64,000 nucleotides of DNA. Source: Sipunculus nudus (Eukaryota > Annelida > Sipuncula > Golfingiida > Sipunculidae). The notes beneath the pieces were generated by a model, which saw only the letters and a list, made by a program, of their open reading frames with translations, ran no database searches and was not told the origin of the DNA. This document shows, one piece after another, positions 36,342 to 48,255 of the stretch. A program made the position numbers and the translations under genes. Numbering within the stretch: the first letter of the stretch is position 1; every line of letters starts with the position of its first letter. The DNA is taken from contig CM049318.1 in NCBI GenBank assembly GCA_026874595.1, forward strand, positions 22,483,456 through 22,547,455. Reading direction: 5' to 3'.

Positions 36342-38915
36342 CAAGCAAAGATGACAGAATATTTGATCTAACGGATCACTATTCAACATATCACACGATA
36401 CATTTTTGACACAGCTTTTGAGGAAAGGACCAATTCTTTTGCCAATGTTAAAAACGAAGAAACCAATTTCTTGCTTTGACTTAAATGGATTCATTTATCG
36501 GGCTTTAAAACAAAGTTGCCGAGGTAATGTGTATTGGATGTGCAAATAATTATTTTCGGATTTAGAAATGTTCGGTATACTCAAACTACGAGTAGAACTA
36601 GTTGAAACCTCTTCCAGTTTAAGATTAACCGGCACATAAACAATATCCGAACGCGAGATTTACGTTTCTAATATCATTGCAATATAGCAGTAAAAAGCTG
36701 TCCTGAAATTCGAAAAGAAATTACATAACTATTTAATATCTTATGGAGCAGAAAGGTGTCTTTTTTTCATTATCATTAGGTCTCCCCCGTAGAACAGGGA
36801 GACTTCTAAGGACTGATGAGCTTATTTCTATATCCATACTTGGGTAAAAAAGCGGGAGGACCGCCCTATTTAGGTTCCCTTCTACGAAAATCCATCAATT
36901 TTATTTTTTTTTCTGTCATACTCTGTTTACGCTAGATGGCTGACTTTCAAGAGCAGAAATTTGGGCACATTATTAGTCATGGGGCACATTTGCACCTGAT
37001 ATTTATATTTTATCTTGAACGAAAACCCCATACCCGAGTATCGATTAATTGCGGGCGTCAGGGGAAGCTACCATTGACGCTAGCCGAATTACACACCCAG
37101 TTATTATGACTGTTTGATCAGCATATTTTCTTTAAATATACATAACGGTTTATATAATAAAGAGTTTCAGGAATATGTGCAAATATGTTCGGTTTAATGT
37201 GCTCTTGATACATTTCTTAAAGTCACAGAATGTCTTAACGGTTATATGGCCAAACAGGTAACAACATAGTATTAACAATAAGCCTTTCTAAAAACACTGA
37301 TCTAATATATGGAAAGATTTATATAGTAAGCAATTTATACCTGTATTTGCCGCATAACTTGTTTATAGTGCTAGTTTGTAAATGTCTGTAGGTACCTTAC
37401 GAACTCGTCCACTACAGAATCCACGTCAGCGATAGTTGACAGGGACATCAGACGGTTGTAGACCTGGTCGTTAAGCAGCCTCAGATACGTTCCAAAAAGT
37501 GCGCTGGACAAACTGACCACCCTATAATTGTAAAGCACATTTGAAACATTCGTGTGAAAATAGCGCTATATCAAACTAATATGTTTATGTCTAATTGACC
37601 ACCCTGTATTAAGGTTTAAATATATAGTTTAAACTGTCTACTTTGCTGTCGAAACATACTGCTGTAATTAATTTGTAAACTGCATAATTTGTTATGCAGC
37701 ACCATGTCTCATATTTGGGGTGTCCTTTCGTCCTTCAGGGTATGTATGCGATGGTGTGTGTGTGTGTGTGTGTGCGTGCGCGCCGACACATTACACAGAT
37801 CCAGTGGCGTCAATTTATATTCCTCGGACGGGGGATGACACACACACATACACTACCATTTTAGAATCTATATGACACATTCCAAAGTTAAATACATGCA
37901 CTGTGTCACATTTAAAATATATTTGAAAAAAAGTATAATTTTTAAATAAGGTATTATGCTTCCAGTAAAAGATAATTTTAAATCAGGTTTAGATATAATG
38001 TTTCACCGTAAACTCATTAACGGAACCTAAGTAAATAATTCTTTTTATAAATATATTTGATTTAATATTCCTAATCAGAAAATTATGAGCAGACGTGAAC
38101 TGCTGTGATAATTTTTAGAATATCTCTCACAATATAATTTACAGGATATAACCTGTGATTCGAATAAGATTGGAATAACAGTCTGCGAGGTATTAATGTG
38201 ATTGTGTCCTTACAGAATGAATATTAACATGTGTTATAGGAACAAACTAAAATGCAAGATATAACTAAATAAAAATAACTGCAATAATGACAAAACTGAA
38301 TCTGAAGCTGGCGGGTTGAATTTTGAGAAATTATACACTGACCTTGCATGATCACGTAAAATTGGATTCAGAATTTCAATGAGGTTTCTCATGCCCCAGT
38401 AGTTGGTATTGAGCGTCGCCTCGGCTTGTTCCGGGAATGACGCGTCCATGTGATCCTAGGAAGTAAAAACTATTCATGTTTTTCAAAGAATGTGTGAAAT
38501 TAGTATGGAGGAACACTTTTAATTTAAGCCAAGTTATCTGGAGTGTAGCGATTATTTTTTTCGGATGGAGAACCAATTTTACCTAATTTCAGTTCAGAGT
38601 GCGACTGAAATACAGTAACTTTTCGCCTGGCTTTATTTCCCAGAAAAAACTGACAGAGGTCTTTTAGTGGTGAGGGGCGTATTCAGGGGGGTGCCCAAGG
38701 AGGCCATGCCCCTTCCCCTGCCTCTCGTCTTTGCATGCAAAATTAAAAAAAAACAGTCCAGACGGTAATCTGCAAATTGAAGCATAAAATAAACATACAA
38801 ATAGCAGTCATATTTACTTTAAGTTTCATTACTATATACTTTCTTTAGCAGGTAACATACTTTTCCTCTTGCTCAAAATTAAAAATTAAATGTACAAGGG
38901 TATTGAAGTAGGCTG

Positions 38916-39010
<95 letters not shown>

Positions 39011-40447
39011 ACGCCCCTGGGTACTGAATGGCCTGATTTTCCCTACTCATACACAAAACTGACCTTTCAAAATAGCATGCGTACTGCTCATAACAAATAC
39101 CATCTTTCACTGTCGACGAACCCGGACTCTTAGTGTAAGTCAAGGCCAACAGATGTCGCTAGCCTGGTCGAAAGGGTGTACTTGTTCTAAATAATGTGGT
39201 TGGCTTTATATTCGCAAGTTTAAAATTTCGCAATTTTCACTTGTTCAGCATTTCGCGAGGATTCCATTTTCGCGATCTACCCGTATAGTAACCTGCACAG
39301 AGTACATCCTTATTATATGAATTAATTATATTAAAAAAATGTTGGCACATTGGCCAGGGACTAATGGAAATATCAAACAAGGGAAAATTCTTATTCAATA
39401 CTAGCTGATAAACCCGGTATACCGGCCTTTTTACTGGGGGTTTGGGAGATATATTTACTGAGATTTTGAATGTTGGCTAATTTTTTATTATAAATTTAAA
39501 AGTAAATATAGATTTTTAGTGGGATACTTTCTGAATACGATATATGTACAAATATTTTTTACTGTTAATTTATGGCGCTGTGCTCTTGGCAAAAATCATA
39601 GGTTGTTTACCTTGAAGACCTGGTCAGTGATGGTTTACATTGCGAACCGTAATGAGACGCTGAGGCATACAGTGTTTCGTTGATATTTGACTGGTTTCTA
39701 TCGTTGGACGTATAAAGAATAGGTTGATGTGAGGAACACATGAAAGATTAATTAAATGTACGTTGCAAGAAAACTGTTCCTGAAGAAGGAAACAGAAATA
39801 TGCATACATCGTAAGTAGCAGAAGCGGACCCTGCGGGACTCCATGCAGTGGGTCCGTATCCCATTTTCAGCCACCGGAAACTTTTTTTTCATCGTATCTG
39901 ACAAATTTTGAGGTCTGAAACCCCCGCAACTACCCCACCCCAGCCCTTTTTTCTGACCTTGAATTAGGTTTTGTCATTAATCCTCCTGGGTTGAACTCTC
40001 CATTTCATAAAGCGAGAAACATGTGTTTTTATCTTTTACTGACCACGCACGTGCATGAGTCAAATCCCTCATTGAAAGCAAACGTGATTCATATGAATAA
40101 TAGTCCTTAGTGTTAGAGGTTGAGGGACCACGATGCACGCATTCCGATGATTGCCGAAGGCAGTTCGGCTGTGTTCGGTAAAAAAACGTAAAAATCACTC
40201 AAAATTATATATACATTAAAAATTATTTATTTTCATATCGCCTATGTCACTGAGGGGATAATAACCATTAAAATGACGTATGGCACAGTATTGTACACAA
40301 CGCGGTTTTAGAGAACATTGCGAACAAACGTGAACCGAATTCCTTTTATAAGTATTAGATTGACAGATTATTTGAAAGATTTGATATCATTATTAATATA
40401 CATATTTGATTTATTTGACAAAAGATCTGTAAATATTAATATGTCAT

Positions 40448-40505
<58 letters not shown>

Positions 40506-41726
40506 TTTTCGCCCTCCCCTCGATGATTGGGAGTCTTATCCACGAAGGTTTTGTTTTCGCGATACTTTCCCTTTCTCTAAAAATCACGAATTTTAAACCC
40601 TCGCGAACAATAAAGCAACCACAGTATATATACTTTAATCAGCGACCACTCCATTAAAAGGTCTTTTCTGAACCATGCATATGGTTGTTAGTTCGAATAC
40701 GCAGCATAAAAAAATCCTACCATTTTATGAAACATTTACTCGTGAAATCATTTAAGAAAAGCACACACATATAATATTTAACCCATTACATCATGAAATA
40801 TAAATATACAAGGTAATTTATGAAAACGTGTCATTAAAGCACGCACATAAGTTACATAAAGCAACGTATTACGTCTCCTCCGCACTATCCCGAGTTAAGC
40901 TAATTATTTTTTTACGAAGGATTTCCATTTTTAGCTAACTGTTTAATATATAGTATTTATTTTACGATTCTGATTTTCAAGTTTATATAAGTCTGATATC
41001 TGCTTGAATATACACGTTTTGGCAAATGTGAAAAAAAAAATTACACAAACCTCAGCTGATACTGCCGCATTATTCACAAGAATATCAAGACCGCCATATT
41101 TTTTCAAAAGGAAGTCCCTTAGAGCATGCGCTGACGACACGTCAGTGACGTCAAGCTGATGTAATACAGCTGTGAACCCTTCTTTCTTTAATGTCTCTTC
41201 TGCTGCCAAACCGCATTCCTTATTACGGGCTGAAACAACGCAGCATTACAGTAAAATATGAGAAAATAATCTTTCAGATTTAACGAACTCAAAAAGGACT
41301 GGTATTAAATAAATAAAAATATAAATTACAGAAAAAAAAATTCTTACTTTTTCTGAATTGGCCATAACCATGTACTTGATGAAATTTAAGTTAAATCTAA
41401 AGTTAAATCATGATTTTTTTATAAACTATGGACCTTATCTTTCGTATGTTTAAACTTAAATGTAGCTGATATTTGCTCACACGTGAGTATGACGTCACCC
41501 TGAAACTGCTGACATAGCTGTCTTACGATAGCAAAACCAATACCCCGGTTTCCGCCTGTCACCTGAAACATAAATTTATATATATGGTATGATGTTATTT
41601 TTTTTTAGTGGACCGCCGTCCACTGCACATCTACTTTAAAAATGCATGCATAGGCCTACGTCTTTCGGCATCCACTTTTCGAGTGTATATACCTGTATAC
41701 TGCAATAGTACACATCTATCTTTAGA

Positions 41727-41796
<70 letters not shown>

Positions 41797-43221
41797 AAGT
41801 TAGGGTGTACTCCTATCCCGAGTGTAAAGTTGCATACTGTAGGAGTGGACTTTACGATTGTATGTCAACTTTAAAGGGATCTAATCACGTACAAAAGCAT
41901 GTTAAATTAAAACGGAAAAATAGCTTTTCCTCTTTGAATTAAAATTGTACCAAAAAATGCACTAAACGGCTAGGATACTCCTGTGCACCAGTGTTATAAT
42001 AGTTAACTGGGCGCGATAACAAGCGTCAACATAAACATAACGCGAACGCCACCTGCGTTTTCTATTTGTCTTTTCAGACTAACAACGGGTGTTTCACAAC
42101 CGTGCACTTTTATGTTTGGACAACTTCTTGTTTTGGCTCTATCGCATTAGCAAAGTCGGACATCCGGTCACGCGGCCTTGTTATGATAAACGGACACACG
42201 TGGATTACTTGTTTACTCACACCCAGAACCATAACAACGTAGTAAGCAGCTGAAGGGGAGGTACTGAGGAAGTGTCTACATATGTCTACTTTAAGAGCGC
42301 ATGTCTATAATTTTAGAATACAATACACATTTGCAGTGACATAGGTATAAATCCCGAACCCTTGAAAATAAAATTCAGATCTGTTTATATCCCTTTTATA
42401 TCTAAAGAAAAGCCTGTTATAGTTAGGTATCTGTTTACCATATTCCATAAATCGCAAATTTTTATTTCGAGAAAAAAAAGACGGAAATAATTAAAAAGAT
42501 AAACAGTGTGAACGGTAACACACACCAAAAAAAAAAAAAAAAAAAAAAAAAAACTTGCCAGAAGAGACATGGAAATGGTAAAACATTTTTTAAAATATAT
42601 TTTCTATTTAAATTAAAACCGATTCATCCTCATGCCTACAAAAAGTCATTAAAATAGGAAAACAATGCTTCGGTACAACTAAATAAGACTACATGAAATA
42701 CATCCTATCTGTCATATTGTAAACCCCTGTTATCATTAAATTATAAAATTATTTATTTATTTTTTTATTTAATATTTATATATTTTTTCATTTAATAAAA
42801 TAATCTCTTAATATTACTGTTATAATTATAATAATCAGTATAATATTTATTTTTATTGTTCTTCTTCTTCTTATAATTATTATTATTATTATTATAATTA
42901 TTGTTATTTTTTCACATTGCCAAGACCGCTGGAGTAACCTGTTCGTTTGTATAAACAACGTCATGTTCGCTGCGAGCAGCAGTGCTGCCCATTCAAAAGT
43001 TCCATATAAGGTCCATAGGTGGCGCTGCAGTCTGATTCTGCACGCCCTTTACTTGACAGCGGGGTATTGGTTGCTGGGCTGGGCGAGCACGTCCAAAATA
43101 AATACACTCCAGCGGCTGATCAAATTTACAGTTTTGAATTTTTACTTAAAATTTTAAATTCACAGCACAGATAGGGCCATCAAATTTAACCACTTACCAC
43201 GGCTACACGCCTGTCCGTCAT
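33542..43221 (-). CDS. CBR1: Carbonyl reductase 1-like short-chain dehydrogenase, 8 exons
   Basis: NADPH-dependent cytosolic reduction of carbonyl compounds is the known role of this family. Joined exons (minus): 43221-43198, 41562-41481, 41229-41051, 38455-38343, 37521-37396, 35195-35057, 34284-34221 and 33714-33542. They total 900 nt, or 299 residues plus stop; human CBR1 is of similar length. All introns are GT-AG and phases agree. Visible features are the cofactor motif TGGNRGIG (10-17), 'LDVTD' (about 61-65), 'NNAA' (about 88-91), the catalytic Asn in 'LNTNYWG' (about 112), Ser in 'VVSLSSAL' (about 138-139), Tyr192 and Lys196 in 'PYRLSK', 'CCPGLVRTDM' (222-231) and 'TPVYLALLPPDA' (246-257). 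The usual Trp of 'PGWVRTDM' is Leu, and the tail after 'HVIDW' is about 30 residues longer. Introns hold (TA)n runs and two TA-flanked elements. Confidence 0.95.
34221..34284 (-). CDS. CBR1: CBR1-like exon 7
   Basis: 64 nt from 'ctttcccag' to GTGAGG, ending in phase 1. Encodes 'CCPGLVRTDMTFGKGVKNTD' plus Q. This is the loop after the active site; family members normally have Trp where Leu stands here. Confidence 0.93.
35057..35195 (-). CDS. CBR1: CBR1-like exon 6 (active-site Tyr-x3-Lys)
   Basis: 139 nt from 'cattgcag' to GTTAGT, ending in phase 0. It was fixed by phase: only this acceptor gives 'LAKTDQLATKGWAPFPYRLS' in frame with exon 5. It holds Tyr192 and Lys196 and ends 'GGKDILYNS'. A 951-bp MITE lies in the intron just upstream. 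Confidence 0.93.
35277..35345. repeat. (TA)n microsatellite in CBR1-like 3' gene region
   Basis: About 69 bp of TA with small interruptions. It lies in intron 5 and abuts the left end of the MITE that begins at 35346. Confidence 0.95.
35346..36296. mobile_element. Tigger/pogo-like MITE (951 bp) in CBR1-like intron 5
   Basis: Left end CAGTAAAACGCCTGCTAACG; right end reverse complemented CAGTCGAACGCCTGTATTAC. TA lies at both flanks inside TA runs. Subterminal 'cggtca' and 'acggccac' motifs recur ('ataacggtcag', 'ttacggtcag'). The 184-residue open frame that crosses it is chance. No transposase is present. It is a different subfamily from the copy at 6136-7045 but has the same design. Confidence 0.85.
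36297..36340. repeat. (TA)n microsatellite abutting MITE right end
   Basis: 44 bp of TA continuing from the right target duplication. Confidence 0.95.
37396..37521 (-). CDS. CBR1: CBR1-like exon 5
   Basis: 126 nt from 'aattatag' to GTACCT, ending in phase 2. Encodes 'VVSLSSALFGTYLRLLN' with the catalytic Ser, then the acidic helix 'ADVDSVVDEFV' that matches the CBR1 insertion before the active-site Tyr. Confidence 0.93.
37751..37782. repeat. (GT)n microsatellite
   Basis: Run of GT turning into 'gcgtgcgcgc', inside CBR1-like intron 4. Confidence 0.9.
37800..38000 (+). repeat. Dispersed repeat family 'CAGGTTTAGATATAA', copy 2
   Basis: Opens with 'ccagtggcgtcaatttatat', then has 'aataaggtattatgcttcca', 'gtaaaagataattttaaatc' and 'aggtttagatataatg'. 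It lies in intron 4 of the reductase gene. Confidence 0.7.
38343..38455 (-). CDS. CBR1: CBR1-like exon 4
   Basis: 113 nt from 'cttcctag' to GTCAGT, ending in phase 2. Encodes 'DHMDASFPEQAEATLNTNYW' and 'GMRNLIEILNPILRDHA', including the structural/catalytic Asn of the SDR tetrad. Confidence 0.94.
38918..39011. repeat. (TA)n microsatellite
   Basis: About 94 bp of TA with one 'ttt' interruption near 38997, in intron 3 of the reductase gene. Confidence 0.97.
39194..40624. mobile_element. TA-flanked inverted-repeat element (about 1.43 kb) in CBR1-like intron 3
   Basis: The left end reads ATGTGGTTGGCTTTATATTC and the right end, reverse complemented, CTGTGGTTGCTTTATTGTTC. Both continue with 'gtttaaaattt/cg' and 'tcgcg' motifs. 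TA lies at 39192-39193 and 40625-40626. End style matches the element at 62378-63320 (CTGTGGAAGTGG). Inside are a (TA)n run (40450-40503) and a dispersed C-rich repeat (39880-39995). No transposase frame is seen. Confidence 0.7.
40450..40503. repeat. (TA)n microsatellite
   Basis: 54 bp of pure TA. Confidence 0.97.
41051..41229 (-). CDS. CBR1: CBR1-like exon 3
   Basis: 179 nt from 'gtttcag' to a GTTTGT donor, ending in phase 0. Encodes 'RNKECGLAAEETLKKEG', 'HQLDVTD', 'KKYGGLDILVNNAA', closely following the CBR1 pattern. Confidence 0.95.
41481..41562 (-). CDS. CBR1: CBR1-like exon 2 (cofactor-binding motif)
   Basis: 82 nt encoding 'VTGGNRGIGFAIVRQLC' and 'GDVILT'. The acceptor is 'tgtttcag' and the donor GTGAGC, phase 1. 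The glycine-rich motif binds NADP(H). Confidence 0.93.
41731..41790. repeat. (TA)n microsatellite
   Basis: 60 bp of pure TA followed by 'gtgtgtaag', in intron 1 of the reductase gene. Confidence 0.97.
42528..42553. repeat. Poly-A tract
   Basis: About 26 consecutive A in CBR1-like intron 1. On plus this could mark a retroposed insert, but no element body was recognised upstream. Confidence 0.85.
42735..42910. repeat. Low-complexity AT / (ATT)n stretch
   Basis: Imperfect 'attattatt' and 'cttcttctt' runs within very AT-rich sequence, in intron 1 of the reductase gene. Confidence 0.85.
43198..43221 (-). CDS. CBR1: CBR1-like exon 1 (MTDRRVAV)
   Basis: 24 nt, start codon to a GTAAGTG donor, phase 0. 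It supplies the first strand of the Rossmann fold just before the TGG motif, which opens exon 2. The next intron is about 1.6 kb. Confidence 0.85.
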
Positions 43222-43273
43222 ATCGGCCCAACTAGCCTATTCCAGATTCCACATACGCGCTGGCTTGTGGGTA

Positions 43274-43286
43274 GGGTCAAAGGTCA
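43274..43286 (+). promoter_or_regulatory. DR1 nuclear-receptor response element upstream of CBR1-like gene
   Basis: GGGTCA-A-AGGTCA: two direct hexamers spaced by one base, about 53 bp upstream of the start codon of the minus-strand reductase. DR1 sites are bound by HNF4, RXR and PPAR-type dimers. The position fits a proximal promoter, but transcription start and use are not known. Confidence 0.5.
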
Positions 43287-44408
43287 AGGCACATAAACAA
43301 AGCTGCAAACGGTACACGTGTCTATGTTGTTCAGCCCTTGGGAACAAAAAAAAAATGTTTGTTAGTGTAGGAATCGGGTGTGGGAATGAGGGAAAACATG
43401 ATAAAAAATTGAAAATCTGAAGATTGCCAGATCAATCAATGCCATAAGCATAACACAGGCTTTATTTTACCCCCACCCCCCCTTTCAAGCTGCACGGGAG
43501 ACCTCAGCTAGTGAAGCTCGTCCTTCGTTCTGATGTACCTGGTGCGTACTTCTTTGGAGGTACACCCTGGTGCGTACTTCTTTTGAGGTACACCCTGGAC
43601 TTGTCCGATGGAAGTATGCTGTGACTGACGAAGAAACTTTTGTAAAACATTGAATAATCACTGATAATGAGCACGCTAAGATCCTGGATCCCTTGATGCT
43701 GCCAATCATGCAAGAGCAGCAAGACAATACATAGCAGTACCAGTTGACATCCGGAATGCATTGTTTGAGAGATTTCTATCCAAAATATCGGCTACTGAGT
43801 ATTCAAATCCGAGGCAGGTCTCCCTTTTTCAGTGACACTGAGGATTGAAACGACGTATCAGATATAAACCTTACATATTCAACCAACTTTCATAAATGGC
43901 TTAACAAGAAGTTCTAACGCATATTGTTTCATTTGACTTGTAAAGTCAGCCATGCCCGACCATACTTAGACATAAAAAATACTTATACGTCACCAAATAC
44001 TTATACGTCACCGTACTTCGATCCCAGAACGGCACTCTGCTGTACACGGACGTGTACCTATATTAATGATAGGAGTAAGGAATAATGTATTGAAATTTGA
44101 CATTTTTGTTTATCAATATGCATTTACCATCTTGAAGGCATTCGTTTTACCATTGGGAACGAGACATTGAACAATTATTGATTCACTGAATGAGGTTTAC
44201 CGTTTAACCATGTTATTTTCTCCATTTCAGGACAAAAGCATTAAAGAACAAACATTTCGAAACATTACCCATTTTCAGAGAAATCTTAGGTTTAAAATTT
44301 AATCAATGTGTAACAAGCTTTCTTGACTTAAACACGGTCTCGGCATCCCCGACCATGAAAAACCCGGATTGTTGGATAAAACTATTGGTACTCATCAGAT
44401 ATTTTGTT

Positions 44409-44416
44409 TATATATA

Positions 44417-44461
<45 letters not shown>

Positions 44462-44464
44462 ATA
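44409..44464. repeat. (TA)n microsatellite, interrupted
   Basis: TA with two 'ttta' interruptions. Confidence 0.95.
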
Positions 44465-45329
44465 GATTAATAAATAATAAAAGAACAATTATTTCCCTAG
44501 ATTTATATAATTTTCCGTCTACTTATTAACACCGTTGTCCCAATCATCAATCACTCCTAGCTATAACCTCCCCGGACACCTGTAATGATTTTATATATTC
44601 TTTCCCCTATGCATCTAATGAATATTTTTTAAAATAAATATATATTTTATTTAATATCAGCTATCTCAGATGAATAATATAGTAAGTTCGTTTAAAATCC
44701 ATACACGTCAATACTATTATTCCAAATCTTATGCTTTGTCGGATTTGTTCCTGTATAGGTGCATGTGTGATACAGTAAAATCTACGAAGCATACTGAATA
44801 ATAAGAATGACACCCGCCTTAATATCAATATGACACCATGCATGTATTTTTTATTACAGTAGCCCACATGGGGTTTTGTAGGTGGACTCAGTTAAGTCTC
44901 ACAGCGTAAAGCCATGGATTACATGTATTCTTTTTTATTCTTTCCTCTGTCCGTCTTTGCGCTAGAACTAAACTATGCATGACTGCTCTTCAAAATTTAC
45001 CTTTTTTTTGCAAATTTTTAATCATAGGTCACAAATATGCGCATGATATTTATTTTATTTCTCCTGGTCTATACTTTCAAAAGTCGCACACTCAATAGCT
45101 TATTAATTTGCGGGCATTTCGGGCAGGCTTCTAGTAATTGCATACGTCTAGTTTATGAGATCGTTTTATTCATTTACTTAGAGAAGTTCATTCTTGGCAA
45201 TTCACGGCAACCCCCTTAAGCAATAAGAACCATTATATATAAGTGGCCTCGTCTGATATTCAGAGAATAATATTTATATATTTGAAATGAAATATATTAA
45301 TAATTAAAATTATTGATTTTCCATTCCTG

Positions 45330-45470
45330 TGTTTACTATGAAATATTTTATATCTAAGCCTGGTTTAGAATTAAAATATACTGGAACATAATACCTTATT
45401 TTTAAAACCTTCTTCTTTAATTAAATATATTTTAAATATGTCACATATATATATATACACGTGTATTAAC
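45330..45470 (-). repeat. Dispersed repeat family 'CAGGTTTAGATATAA', copy 3
   Basis: Reverse complement of the family: on plus it reads 'ttatatctaagcctggttta', 'tactggaacataatacctta' and 'tttttaaaacctt'. It ends at a short TA run at about 45446-45460. Confidence 0.7.
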
Positions 45471-45684
45471 CTGAAATTTTCGTAAACATGTATGCAAATT
45501 TTAGCGAGTCAACCTTGATTTGCTAAAATTAGTTGCTGGCAAACATTATAAGCCAAACTTAGTATTAAATTGCAAGAACATGAGATTCGATTTATCTGAA
45601 CCTTTTAAAATAAATAATCTGTGTATATTACTTCAGTAAAATTCAGTATATTACTTCTTTAAAAATATTTTTATAGTCGAAATA

Positions 45685-46515
45685 CCATCACCCACCCTCG
45701 CATGAACCATCGCCCACTCCTTCAGATGTCTCAATACCATTACCCACTCCCACAGGAAACATCACCCACTCCTTTTGATGTCTAATAACATCACCTTCTC
45801 CTGCAGGAACCATCAACAATTTGCGCAGGAACCATCACCCACTCCTTTAGATGTCTCAATATCATTACCCACTCCCAAAGGAAACATCACTCACTCCTTT
45901 AAATGTCCCAATATCATTACCCACTCCCACAGGTAACGTCACCCACTCCTTTTTATGTCTTAATACCAATACCAACCCCCGCAGGAACCATCACCCACTA
46001 ATTCAGATGCCCCAATACCATTACCTACTCCAACATATAAAATCACCCAGTCCTTTTGATGTCTTAATATCATCAACAACTCCCGCAGGAACCATAACCC
46101 ACTCCCATCGATGTCTCAATACCATTACCCTCTCCCACAGGTAACGTCACCCACTCCTTTTGATGTCTTAATATCATCACCAACTCGCGCAGGAACCATA
46201 ACCAACTCCTTCTTATGTCTTAATACCATTATCAACCCCCGCAGGAATCACCACCCACTCTTTCAGATGTCTCAACACCATTACCCACTCCAACATAAAA
46301 AAATCACCCAGTCCTTTTGATGTCTTAATATCATCACCAACTCCCGCAGGAACCATCACCCACTCCTTCAGATGTTCCAATACCATTACCCACTCCCACA
46401 GGAAACATCACCCATTTCCGCAGGAACCATCACCCAATCCTTCTATTGTCTTAATACCATCACCAACTCCCGCAGGAACTATAACCAACTCCTTTAAGTG
46501 TCTTAATACCATCAT
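45685..46515. repeat. 52-bp minisatellite, about 16 units
   Basis: Unit text is 'ccatcacccactccttcaga', 'tgtctcaataccattaccca', 'ctcccacaggaa'. Anchors at 45852, 45904 and 45956 are 52 bp apart. Units vary by substitutions and some by length. Because 52 is not divisible by 3, frames shift at each unit, so open frames within it are not coding. A (TA)n run follows after a short spacer. Confidence 0.93.
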
Positions 46516-46580
46516 GTGCATATTCATGGCAATGAAAGGGGAGAAAAAGGGTGGGGAGATGGTATTCAACACCAGAAAGA

Positions 46581-48020
<1,440 letters not shown>

Positions 48021-48087
<67 letters not shown>
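48021..48087. repeat. Compound (AT)n(GT)n microsatellite
   Basis: About 36 bp AT followed by about 31 bp GT. Confidence 0.97.
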
Positions 48088-48090
<3 letters not shown>

Positions 48091-48114
48091 CATTGTATAT
48101 CATTATATATAATA

Positions 48115-48201
48115 AAACTAGAGTTGTCCGGAATATTGAGTCTGTTACATCGACAGAAGCGGTTTATTCGACTAAAGCGTGTTCGATACTACGAGGTTTC
48201 A

Positions 48202-48204
<3 letters not shown>
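48115..48204. mobile_element. Solo end of a Tigger-like element
   Basis: Reverse complement starts CAGTGAAACCTCGTAGTATC, the style of a pogo/Tigger terminal repeat, and is directly followed on plus by TA and a (TA)n run. No matching left end was found nearby, so this is probably a truncated element. Confidence 0.55.

Positions 48205-48253
<49 letters not shown>
48205..48253. repeat. (TA)n microsatellite abutting a transposon end
   Basis: About 49 bp of pure TA. Confidence 0.97.

Positions 48254-48254
<1 letters not shown>

Positions 48255-48255
<1 letters not shown>

Larger units (their letters stand above)
43222..45684. other. Upstream flank of CBR1-like gene and intergenic stretch
   Basis: Holds the putative DR1 site (43274-43286) and a perfectly spaced 28-bp tandem duplication (43541-43568 and 43569-43596). 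A minus-strand 85-residue frame (43761-43504) opens with a hydrophobic leader but is not otherwise supported. A (TA) run lies at 44409-44464 and a dispersed repeat at 45330-45470. No gene is called. Confidence 0.4.

Noticed and set aside
40680-40710. tRNA/SINE B-box-like 'gttagttcgaatac'
   Set aside because: No A box at the proper spacing and no cloverleaf could be drawn.
45685-46515. Pro/Ser/His-rich open frames in the 52-bp minisatellite
   Set aside because: The unit length is not divisible by 3, so reading frames shift at each copy; short frames result by chance.
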